Below are positions 16,428-23,296 of a DNA stretch of 64,000 nt, piece after piece (position 1 is the stretch's first letter; every line of letters begins with the position of its first letter). The notes under the pieces are model-generated. The model did not search any database. It was given only the letters and a program-made list of their open reading frames with translations, and was not told where the DNA came from. This DNA comes from an uncultured Muribaculaceae bacterium. Its GTDB lineage: Bacteria > Bacteroidota > Bacteroidia > Bacteroidales > Muribaculaceae. A program made the translations under genes and the position numbers. The stretch is taken from assembly GCA_910585275.1 (NCBI GenBank), contig CAJUCW010000003.1, positions 62,001 through 126,000 of the forward strand. Reading direction: 5' to 3'.

Positions 16428-16828
16428 TCGAGGTGATGGAAAAGGAGGAGGCGTTTGTAGCGGGGTTCGTTGCGGGTTTCGAGGGGACGGAGGTCTGCGG
16501 CCAAGAGGGCGGTAACGATGTTTCGCTTTTCGTCTTTGGTCATGGGGAGAGAGGTGATGCCGTTGCGGAACCAGCCGTGCCAGCGGGCGAGGGTTTCGCT
16601 GTTCCAGCGGAGGGGTGCGCCGAGGAAGGCGGCGTTGCCGCGTGAGAGTTCGCGGGCGATGGTGCGCTGGAGCCGGTAGCGGTCAACCGACTTGTCGCCG
16701 CGGATGTATGCGTCGAAGGCCGAGAGGCGGAGAGAGTCGAGGTATGACTGCGGCGTGGAACCGGAGGCTTCGAGCTGGTCGGCGGTTCTTAGCAAGTCGT
16801 TTTTTTCAATGCATAATGCATAATTCAT
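16412..16828 (-). CDS. Hypothetical protein directly after UpxY (upxZ position)
   Basis: A 138-residue protein from the ATG at 16828 (a TTG at 16837 is an alternative). It begins MNYALCIEKNDLLRTADQLE. A charged, Arg-rich helical body follows (DSLRLSAFDAYIRGDKSVDR, RLQRTIARELSRGNAAFLGA), then ETLARWHGWFRNG. No membrane segment. In Bacteroides capsule loci the second gene is upxZ, an inhibitor of non-cognate UpxY proteins. Position and size fit that role, but I do not see clear sequence similarity to UpxZ. Both its first codons and its stop lie in heptamer arrays, so the true protein may start further in, for example near the KNDLL segment. Confidence 0.6.
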   Translation of the reverse strand: MNYALCIEKNDLLRTADQLEASGSTPQSYLDSLRLSAFDAYIRGDKSVDRYRLQRTIARELSRGNAAFLGAPLRWNSETLARWHGWFRNGITSLPMTKDEKRNIVTALLAADLRPLETRNEPRYKRLLLFHHLDLISN

Positions 16829-16840
16829 AATGCACAATCT
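16808..16840. repeat. Heptameric repeat array over the start of the upxZ-position gene
   Basis: Units AATGCAT, AATGCAT, AATTCAT, AATGCAC with a 7-bp period. The ATG and TTG start candidates of the 138-residue gene are formed by these units. Confidence 0.8.
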
Positions 16841-16861
16841 TTTTTTTTGACCAGAGGGCCA

Positions 16862-16895
16862 GAAGTTGTCAGTTGTCAGTTGTCAGAAGTTGTCG
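16862..16895. repeat. Heptameric repeat array, GTTGTCA type
   Basis: GTTGTCA repeats three times in tandem, flanked by GAAGTTGTC copies. It lies in the 133-bp gap between upxY and the next gene. Period 7, unit different from neighbouring arrays. Confidence 0.8.
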
Positions 16896-16928
16896 TTTTT
16901 GTTTTTTTCGGCACTCAAGGAGTTTTTG

Positions 16929-16964
16929 CAGACAACGGAAAACGGAAAACGGACAACACGACTA
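16929..16964. repeat. Heptameric repeat array at the end of upxY
   Basis: Units ACAACGG, AAAACGG, AAAACGG, ACAACAC, GACTAAA in a 7-bp period. The upxY stop codon (16962-16964) is part of the last unit. Confidence 0.75.
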
Positions 16965-17486
16965 AATCGGTTCGAGGAGGTCGGGGTGGATGAATGGGAG
17001 GAGGACAAGGCAGACGCCTTCGATGCGGACGACGACGTGTCGGTTTTTGCGGACGCGTTGCACGCTTCCTTCGTAGCCTTTGAATGGTCCGGCGGTTACG
17101 CGGACGCGCTCGCCTTCGCGGAATTCGCTTTTGCGGTATATCTCGCAGCGTGTGGCGTCGTCGGCGGTGAGGAGTCGGAGGAGGGTTATCTGCCGTTCGG
17201 AGATGGTCTGTATCTCCTTGCTTTGAGGATAGCGGTATATCCAGAAGGGAATGGCGGAAGCGGGGTCCCGCCGTCCTTCGGCCTCGAGATGCAGCGCGTG
17301 CTGTTCGGTTGTCTTGATGAAGAGGACGTGGGGTATGATGGCGCGTTTGCGACGTACTCCGGCGGCGTTGCGGACGATGTCGGTGGGGAAGAAGACTTCG
17401 TCGCATTGCTGCGAGAGGGCTTCTGCTGCGCGGAAGTCTTGGCGGGTCTTTATGGCGAACCAGCGTTTATCCAACTCAGAATTCAT
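16962..17486 (-). CDS. upxY: UpxY-family transcription antiterminator (NusG paralogue)
   Basis: A 174-residue NusG-like protein. The NGN domain starts with DKRWFAIKTRQDFRAAEALS (W-x-A-x-x-T/S-x-x-x-E) and ends near residue 105. After a linker, the KOW domain carries EGERVRVTAGPFKGYEGSVQ and VVRIEGVCLVLLPFI. UpxY proteins bind RNA polymerase and let it read through the long 5' leader and operon of their own capsule locus. It is the first gene of the capsule operon, with a leader of about 380 nt between the invertible promoter and its ATG. Its GC is higher than that of the sugar genes. The family is clear, while the letter of the locus is arbitrary. Confidence 0.95.
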   Translation of the reverse strand: MNSELDKRWFAIKTRQDFRAAEALSQQCDEVFFPTDIVRNAAGVRRKRAIIPHVLFIKTTEQHALHLEAEGRRDPASAIPFWIYRYPQSKEIQTISERQITLLRLLTADDATRCEIYRKSEFREGERVRVTAGPFKGYEGSVQRVRKNRHVVVRIEGVCLVLLPFIHPDLLEPI

Positions 17487-17500
17487 AACTCAGATACTCT

Positions 17501-17642
17501 AACCAGGACAACCGGAATTAGGCTCCAACCAGGACAGCCAAGGACAACCAGAATGTGGTTGAGACGTCTCTTGGGGATCGAACCAGGCAAACTGGATTGT
17601 GGCTCCAACCAGGAAAACCAAGGACAACCAGAATGTGGTTGA
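17501..17642. repeat. 80-bp tandem duplication in the upxY leader
   Basis: Two copies start at 17501 and 17581, both with AACCAGG, and stay similar for about 62 bp each. The best-conserved part is 17521-17562 versus 17601-17642 (two differences in 42 bp). Each copy holds a small hairpin AACCA-GAATG-TGGTT (17546-17560 and 17626-17640) and an internal AACCAGG copy 26 bp in. It lies just 15 bp upstream of the upxY ATG, in the transcribed leader if the promoter is ON. Confidence 0.85.
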
Positions 17643-17643
17643 A

Positions 17644-17715
17644 TGCATAATTCATAATTATTTCATCAGGCGGTGATTATGCATTGTGCATTGTGCATTA
17701 TGCATTATATACAAC
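17644..17715. repeat. Heptameric repeat arrays in the upxY leader
   Basis: Two short arrays of the same TGCATTA family as 16808-16840: ATGCATAATTCATAATTAT at 17644-17662, and GCATTGT, GCATTGT, GCATTAT, GCATTAT at about 17682-17710. Both have a 7-bp period. Confidence 0.75.
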
Positions 17716-17866
17716 TTCCTTTTGCAGGGCGAACCGGTGAGGGTGTGCCATGCATCATGAAGAACCGCCGGGATGCTTGCGCTTCCGGTCTCCTGGACGA
17801 GCCTATACAGGTGCTTTCCGGGTGGTCTGTTTTTCGCCTTGATAGTCAATATTTCTGGCGAAAATT

Positions 17867-18058
17867 TTAATTATCTTTTCCGAAGAGATAATTAAAATTT
17901 ACAACAGGCTACCACCCAAGAATTTATGATAGTTAAAATATGTTAATGTGTAATTTTTGAGGATGCTCTTAAAAATATGATTGGTAAATTTTTCGTATTT
18001 AGGAGAAAAATTAGTAAATTTGCACCGTTTTAATTATCTCTTCGGAAAAGATAATTAA
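17867..18058. promoter_or_regulatory. Invertible promoter element (phase-variation switch) of the capsule operon
   Basis: A 192-bp segment bounded by perfect 31-bp inverted repeats, 17867-17897 and 18028-18058. Each arm has a core CTTTTCCGAAGAG flanked by TTAATTAT/ATAATTAA. The inner 130 bp hold one good outward promoter (17992-18022) pointing right. Size, repeat length and position in front of upxY match the invertible capsule promoters of Bacteroides, which are flipped by Mpi-type serine recombinases. Inverting the segment would aim the promoter at upxY. In the orientation given, no TAnnTTTG on the minus strand was found inside it, so the capsule operon appears OFF. No recombinase gene lies in the window. 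Confidence 0.9.
17992..18022 (+). promoter_or_regulatory. Promoter inside the invertible element, now facing right
   Basis: TAAATTTG at 18015-18022 matches the -7 consensus TAnnTTTG. Nineteen bases upstream is TTCG (17992-17995), a partial match to TTTG. The predicted start, near 18029, falls in the right inverted repeat, as in other invertible promoters. In the present orientation it reads toward the lipoprotein gene at 18141. Confidence 0.7.
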
Positions 18059-18090
18059 TTTTTGATAAAGGAATTTAAGGGGAATGCGGT

Positions 18091-18121
18091 TTTGACGATT
18101 GGGATTTTTTCATTAACTTTG
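18091..18121 (+). promoter_or_regulatory. Fixed promoter of the lipoprotein / ABC-F pair
   Basis: TTTG (18091-18094), a 19-bp spacer and TAACTTTG (18114-18121) give an exact Bacteroidota match 20 bp before the ATG at 18141. It lies outside the invertible segment, so this pair has a promoter of its own whatever the switch position. Confidence 0.75.
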
Positions 18122-18140
18122 GGATTAAATACCCGAAGCT

Positions 18141-18497
18141 ATGAAAAGAATATTATTACATATTGCGTCTGTCGCCTTTTGTGTTATGATGGCGGCTTGC
18201 GGTTCCGGTTTCAATCAGAATAAGGCTACCGAACTGCTCCACAAACAAACCTTTACACACGAAGAATATGACGAGCTGCTTCATCTTTATGAAACAGGTA
18301 TGAACGACGCCATAGAGTTCTCGAAGAAGGATGACAAGTCTTTGTCGGAAAAAGACCGCAACGAGGTGCTTACAGTTTTCGCCATCGGGATGCGCCTGAG
18401 CAAAGACGAATCCAATCTCTCGGCAAAGCAAAAGGAAGAATTCGAACTTATAAATAAAAAAGGGACTGACGCGATAAAAAATAATCACGTAGAATGA
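18141..18497 (+). CDS. Small lipoprotein of unknown function
   Basis: A 118-residue protein with a lipoprotein signal peptide: MKRILLHIASVAFCVMMAAC, where the lipobox ends at Cys20. The mature part is short, charged and helical (THEEYDELLHLYETGMNDAI, KKDDKSLSEKDRNEVLTVFA), with no recognised domain. Its stop overlaps the start of the ABC-F gene by 4 bp (ATGA), so the two are co-translated. It is the first gene downstream of both the fixed promoter and, in the present orientation, the invertible promoter. Function unknown. Confidence 0.8.
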   Translation: MKRILLHIASVAFCVMMAACGSGFNQNKATELLHKQTFTHEEYDELLHLYETGMNDAIEFSKKDDKSLSEKDRNEVLTVFAIGMRLSKDESNLSAKQKEEFELINKKGTDAIKNNHVE

Positions 18498-20476
18498 TTT
18501 CGGTCAATAATCTTACGGTGGAATTTTCGGCACGTCCGCTTTTCACCAACATTTCTTTCGTAATAAATCCCGCCGACAAGATTGCCTTGGTCGGAAAAAA
18601 CGGTGCCGGCAAATCGACCATGCTGAAAATCCTCGCAGGGCTTCAGCTCCCGTCGGGAGGGAATATAGGCAAGCCGTCGGAAATCACGATAGGTTATCTG
18701 CCGCAGCAGATGAAACTTGCCGACGAAACCTCAATAATCGAAGAAACCAAAAAAGCTTTCTCAGGGAGAATAGCTTTGGAAGAAGAGTTGGCGAAGCTCA
18801 CCGCAGAGCTTGAAAAGGCCACCGATTTCGAGAGTGAAAGTTATCATAAGCTTCTTGAACGTATAGAACATCTGAACGACAGAATCGCCTACGACTCCAC
18901 CGACAACATGGAAGCCGAAATAGAAAAGACCCTGACCGGCCTGGGCTTCAACCGTTGCGATTTCAACCGCCCTACAAGCGAGTTTTCCGGTGGATGGCGA
19001 ATGAGGGTGGAGCTTGCGAAGATTCTGTTGCAGCGTCCCGACGTTTTGCTTCTCGACGAGCCCACCAACCATCTCGACATCGAATCGATTCAATGGCTCG
19101 AACAGTTTATCAACACCAAGGCCAAGGCGGTGGTGCTCGTGAGTCATGACCGCGCATTCCTCGACAACGTCACCAAACGCACCATCGAGATTTCATGTGG
19201 CAAGATTTATGACTATAAGGTAAGCTACTCACCTTTCGTGAAACTCAGGGAGGAGCGTGTGGAGCAACAAATGAGGGCTTACGAGAACCAACAGAAACTC
19301 ATAGCCGACACAAAAGACTTCATCGAGCGTTTCCGCTACAAAGCCACCAAGGCTGTGCAGGTGCAAAGCCGCATCAAGCAGCTTGAAAAAATCGTGCCAA
19401 TAGAAGTTGACGAGGTTGATAATTCAAGGTTACGGCTGAAGTTCCCCCCTGCCCCGCGTTCAGGAGATTTCCCGCTGATTGTGGAGGGACTTGGCAAAAC
19501 CTACGGAGACCACAACGTTTTCTCCAACGCCGAGTTCACACTCCGAAGAGGAGAAAAAGTGGCCTTTGTGGGTAAAAACGGCGAAGGGAAATCAACGCTG
19601 GTGAAATGCATAATGGGAGAAATACCCTACGACGGCCACCTGAAACTGGGACATAACGTGAAAATCGGTTATTTCGCCCAGAACCAGGCGCAACTGCTTG
19701 ATGAAAACATAACCGTATTTGACACCATCGACAACGTTGCCACCGGCGACATCCGTACGAAGATAAGAGATATACTCGGTGCTTTCATGTTCGGAGGAGA
19801 AGACTCCGACAAAAAGGTAAAAGTGCTTTCCGGCGGCGAGAAAACCAGGCTCGCCATGATCAAGCTACTGCTCGAACCGATGAATTTCCTGATTCTTGAC
19901 GAGCCAACAAACCATCTCGACATGCGGACCAAGGACATTCTCAAAGATGCCATAAAAGACTTCGACGGCACCGTCATAGTCGTGAGCCACGACCGGGAAT
20001 TCCTTGACGGACTCGTTGAGAAGGTATATGAATTCGGAGGAGGCGCCGTAAAAGAGAACCTCGGAGGAATCTACGACTTCCTCCGCAAGAAGAAGCTTGA
20101 AAACCTTTCGGAACTTGAGCGTTCCAATGCTTCGCTGACAAGGAACGCCCCCATCGCTACAAACGAACCGGAAACAGGGAGCGACAGCTCCGACGTTGCC
20201 ACCGACTCTTCGTCAGCCACACCGCGCCCTCTCTCATATGCCGAGCAAAAAGAGAGAGACAGACAAATACGCAAAGCCGAAAAGGCGGTTAAAACCGCCG
20301 AGGAAAGAATTTCAGCACTTGAAGAGAAGCAATCGATGCTTGAAGCCAAACTCTCCGCAGGCGACGCATCGGCAGAAATATTGGAGGAGTATTCCGCCAT
20401 TTCAAAAGAACTTGAAAACGCCATGACGGAATGGGAAGAGGCTCAGGAGGCTTTTGATTCAATGCACAATGCATAA
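18494..20476 (+). CDS. ABC-F family ATPase (ribosome-associated, Uup/YdiF type)
   Basis: A 660-residue soluble protein with two ABC cassettes and no membrane domain. Cassette 1 has LVGKNGAGKSTMLKI (Walker A), SGGWRMRVELAKIL (signature) and VLLLDEPTNHLD (Walker B). Cassette 2 has FVGKNGEGKSTLVK, VLSGGEKTRLAMIKLL and FLILDEPTNHLD. Between them lies the P-site tRNA interaction linker (RAYENQQKLIADTKDFIERF). The C-terminal 90 residues are a charged coiled coil (EQKERDRQIRKAEKAVKTAE), as in Uup/YdiF. ABC-F proteins act on the ribosomal E site. The last codons, SMHNA-stop, are encoded by heptamer units of the same AATGCAC/AATGCAT family as the capsule control region. Confidence 0.95.
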   Translation: MISVNNLTVEFSARPLFTNISFVINPADKIALVGKNGAGKSTMLKILAGLQLPSGGNIGKPSEITIGYLPQQMKLADETSIIEETKKAFSGRIALEEELAKLTAELEKATDFESESYHKLLERIEHLNDRIAYDSTDNMEAEIEKTLTGLGFNRCDFNRPTSEFSGGWRMRVELAKILLQRPDVLLLDEPTNHLDIESIQWLEQFINTKAKAVVLVSHDRAFLDNVTKRTIEISCGKIYDYKVSYSPFVKLREERVEQQMRAYENQQKLIADTKDFIERFRYKATKAVQVQSRIKQLEKIVPIEVDEVDNSRLRLKFPPAPRSGDFPLIVEGLGKTYGDHNVFSNAEFTLRRGEKVAFVGKNGEGKSTLVKCIMGEIPYDGHLKLGHNVKIGYFAQNQAQLLDENITVFDTIDNVATGDIRTKIRDILGAFMFGGEDSDKKVKVLSGGEKTRLAMIKLLLEPMNFLILDEPTNHLDMRTKDILKDAIKDFDGTVIVVSHDREFLDGLVEKVYEFGGGAVKENLGGIYDFLRKKKLENLSELERSNASLTRNAPIATNEPETGSDSSDVATDSSSATPRPLSYAEQKERDRQIRKAEKAVKTAEERISALEEKQSMLEAKLSAGDASAEILEEYSAISKELENAMTEWEEAQEAFDSMHNA

Positions 20477-20480
20477 AAAA

Positions 20481-20507
20481 ATAAGGCATATAAGGCATAT
20501 AAATCAT
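20481..20507. repeat. Nine-base tandem repeat before pepO
   Basis: ATAAGGCAT, ATAAGGCAT, ATAAATCAT follow directly after the AATGCAC-AATGCAT-AA end of the ABC-F gene. Three units with a 9-bp period, in the 53-bp gap before the pepO start. Confidence 0.65.
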
Positions 20508-20529
20508 ATTTACACAGGAACCAAATATT

Positions 20530-22554
20530 ATGAATATAACGGATAACGACATATCAAACATTTCCGAAATGGAAGCAAAAGCGGAACCATCGAGAACCCA
20601 CGGCATCGATAAAAACAATCTTGACGAGAGCGTTTCCCCCGCCGACGATTTTTATCTATATGCCTGCGGCGGATGGATGAAAAACAATCCCCTCACGCCT
20701 GAGTTTTCCAGATTCGGGACGTTTGACCAACTCCGTGAAAACGCCAGGCTACAGTTGCAAGACCTTATCACGAATCTTTCCGACAATCCTGATTCGAAAA
20801 CGCCAGGCACCATCGCACAGAAAGTGAGCGACCTCTACACCATAGGGATGGACAGTGAAAGGCTCAACCGTGAAGGCGCGGCGCCGGTGATGCCTTTTGT
20901 TGAAAAAATCAACGATGCCGACACCGCCAACCTCTACCCTCTCCTTTCTTGGCTCCACAACGGAATCACGAATTCCTTCTTTTCAACCTGTGTAGGCGCC
21001 GACCCCGGCGATTCCGACCGCAATATACTCCACATAGGGGAAGTGGGCCTGGGCCTGGGCGACCGCGACTATTATCTCGAAAAAAACGAGACCAACGACA
21101 AGATATTAGCCGCTTACGAAACATACGTGAAGCGTATGATGGAGCTAATCGGATATGACAGAGAAGCGCAGCAGCGTGTCTGGGAAAACGTAATCGCCAT
21201 AGAAACGGAATTCGCACGTAACAAGATGACCCGCGAACAACGCCGCAACCCTGTGCTGCACTACAATATGCGCAACATCAGCCAAATCCGCAACGACTAC
21301 AACAACATCGACTGGGACACTTATTTCTCCGGACTTGGAATCGACGGACTGACAGAAGCCAACATAGTCTCGACCGGATTCGTGGAATTCATCAACGGCT
21401 ATATTCCCACCCTCACGCCGCAACAGATAAAGGACTACCTCGTATTCGATACAGTTTCTGATTCTTCGGGTGTATTGAGCGATGACTTCCACAACGCCAA
21501 TTTCGAGATGTTCGGCAAAACGATGAGCGGCAAGGAGGAGCCTGAGCCTCGATGGAAAAGAGCAATGGCCATTCCCAACTCCATGCTCGGGGAAGCCGTC
21601 GGTGAACTTTACGTATCAAAATATTTCCCCGAAGATAACAAGAAATATATGATGAAGCTTGTCGAGAATCTCCGGCTGGCACTCGGCAAACATATCGACA
21701 ACTTGACATGGATGTCGGATGCGACTAAGGCAAAGGCTCACGAAAAGCTCGCCACATTCACGGTCAAAATCGGGTATCCCGACAAATGGAAGGATTATTC
21801 CGAAATCACCATAAACCCTGCGGAAAGTTATCTTGAAAACGTGTATAAGGCTTCCGTATGGTACACCCAAGACAACTATAGGAAACTCAACAAACCGGTG
21901 GATAAGACGGAATGGCACATGACTCCCCAGACTGTCAACGCCTATTATAACCCCACGACCAACGAAATATGTTTTCCGGCAGGAATTCTTCAGGCACCAT
22001 ATTTCGACCTTTCAGCAGACGACGCACAGAACTACGGCGCCATAGGCGTGGTAATCGGGCATGAAATGACCCACGGATTCGACGACCAAGGACGCCAGTT
22101 CGATAAAGACGGCAACCTAAGCGACTGGTGGGAACCCGCCGATGCGGAACGTTTCAACAAACTCGCCGACAAACTTGTGGAGCAGTTCGACGCCGTGGAA
22201 GTGGCTCCCGGAGTGCATGCCAACGGACGATTCACTTTAGGCGAGAACATTGCCGACCAAGGAGGACTGCGTGTGGCGCTTACGGCATATCTCGACTCGA
22301 TGGATGGGAAAGACGGGCGCGACATCGACGGCTTCTCCCCTCTCCAGCGATTCTATCTCTCCTATGCCAACGTTTGGGCCGGAAACATCAGGCCGGAAGA
22401 AATCCTGGTGCGCACAAAGACCGACCCGCATTCGTTGAGCGAAAACCGCGTCAACATGACAATACGCAACATCGAACCGTTTTTCAAAGCATTCGGCATA
22501 AAAGAAGGCGACAAGATGTTCCGTCCAGAATCTGAAAGAGTAGTAATCTGGTAA
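20530..22554 (+). CDS. pepO: M13-family zinc metallopeptidase (PepO/neprilysin type)
   Basis: A 674-residue endopeptidase that cleaves small peptides. The zinc site is VIGHEMTHGFDD (HExxH, about residue 510), with the third ligand and partner Asp in GENIADQGG (about residue 571). ADDFYLYACGGWMKNNPL near residue 40 is the M13 N-terminal block, and NAYYNPTTNEICFPAGILQAP is the family block before the zinc site. The N-terminus, MNITDNDISNISEMEAKAEP, is polar and has no signal peptide. Many Bacteroidota M13 enzymes are exported, so this copy appears cytoplasmic. The next gene, aroE, starts 10 bp later. Confidence 0.95.
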   Translation: MNITDNDISNISEMEAKAEPSRTHGIDKNNLDESVSPADDFYLYACGGWMKNNPLTPEFSRFGTFDQLRENARLQLQDLITNLSDNPDSKTPGTIAQKVSDLYTIGMDSERLNREGAAPVMPFVEKINDADTANLYPLLSWLHNGITNSFFSTCVGADPGDSDRNILHIGEVGLGLGDRDYYLEKNETNDKILAAYETYVKRMMELIGYDREAQQRVWENVIAIETEFARNKMTREQRRNPVLHYNMRNISQIRNDYNNIDWDTYFSGLGIDGLTEANIVSTGFVEFINGYIPTLTPQQIKDYLVFDTVSDSSGVLSDDFHNANFEMFGKTMSGKEEPEPRWKRAMAIPNSMLGEAVGELYVSKYFPEDNKKYMMKLVENLRLALGKHIDNLTWMSDATKAKAHEKLATFTVKIGYPDKWKDYSEITINPAESYLENVYKASVWYTQDNYRKLNKPVDKTEWHMTPQTVNAYYNPTTNEICFPAGILQAPYFDLSADDAQNYGAIGVVIGHEMTHGFDDQGRQFDKDGNLSDWWEPADAERFNKLADKLVEQFDAVEVAPGVHANGRFTLGENIADQGGLRVALTAYLDSMDGKDGRDIDGFSPLQRFYLSYANVWAGNIRPEEILVRTKTDPHSLSENRVNMTIRNIEPFFKAFGIKEGDKMFRPESERVVIW

Positions 22555-22564
22555 AAAAATCATT

Positions 22565-23296
22565 ATGTACGGACTAATCGGCAACCCTCTCGGGCACTCT
22601 TTTTCCGCGGATTTTTTCAATGATAAATTCGAGCGAGAAGGGATAAACGAACGATACGAGCTTTTCCCGCTTCCCGAAATCGATCGGCTTCCAGACCTTC
22701 TTAAGGCACACCCTGACCTGGAAGGACTGAACGTGACGATTCCATATAAAGAAGAAGTGATTAGCTATCTCACCGCCCTTTCCGACGATGCCAGGGAGAT
22801 TGGCGCGGTCAACGTCATCAAGATATCGGACAACGGAAAAAAACTGACAGGATATAATTCAGACGCCATCGGATTCCGCGACACAATCCAACCCCTTATA
22901 AAGCCTTACATGCGAAAAGCGCTTGTGCTCGGCACCGGGGGAGCATCGCGTGCCGTAGCATACGTGCTCCGCAATCTCGGGCTGGAGGTTACTAAGGTTT
23001 CAAGGCATCCTGAGGAAGGGGAACTATCATACGACGGCCTGACTCCGGAGTTGATGGAATCGAGCCACGTCATCGTCAACACCACACCCCTCGGAATGTG
23101 GCCGAACACCGACCAGGCCCCCCCGCTCCCCTACCATCTCCTAACCCCGGAGCATCTATGTTACGATCTCGTCTATAATCCGGAAGTGACGAAATTTATG
23201 GCACTATCTGAAAAACAAGGTGCGGACGTAAAAAACGGACTTGACATGCTCCACGGCCAAGCCTTGGCGGCGTGGAGAATCTGGACCGAAGGATGA
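22565..23296 (+). CDS. aroE: Shikimate dehydrogenase
   Basis: Reduces 3-dehydroshikimate to shikimate with NADPH in the chorismate pathway. 243 residues, the usual short Bacteroidota form. The N-terminal substrate site is GNPLGHSFSADFFNDKF (the S-x-S/F region) and LNVTIPYKEEVI carries the catalytic lysine. Cofactor binding is by LVLGTGGASRAVAYVLRNLG. NTTPLGMWPN and the C-terminal NGLDMLHGQALAAWRIW block are family-specific. It overlaps the comEC start by 4 bp. Confidence 0.96.
   Translation: MYGLIGNPLGHSFSADFFNDKFEREGINERYELFPLPEIDRLPDLLKAHPDLEGLNVTIPYKEEVISYLTALSDDAREIGAVNVIKISDNGKKLTGYNSDAIGFRDTIQPLIKPYMRKALVLGTGGASRAVAYVLRNLGLEVTKVSRHPEEGELSYDGLTPELMESSHVIVNTTPLGMWPNTDQAPPLPYHLLTPEHLCYDLVYNPEVTKFMALSEKQGADVKNGLDMLHGQALAAWRIWTEG

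Noticed and set aside
16866..17642. Long plus-strand frame (258 codons) opposite upxY
   Set aside because: It is the antisense shadow of upxY and of the leader repeats. upxY has clear NGN and KOW motifs.
16336..17715. CRISPR array
   Set aside because: The repeats are 7-bp tandem units or two 80-bp tandem copies. There are no evenly spaced unique spacers and no cas genes.
17658..17849. 63-residue minus-strand frame in the upxY leader
   Set aside because: TTG start, and the C-terminal third is encoded by TGCATTA heptamers. It is more likely an untranslated leader, although a leader peptide cannot be fully excluded.
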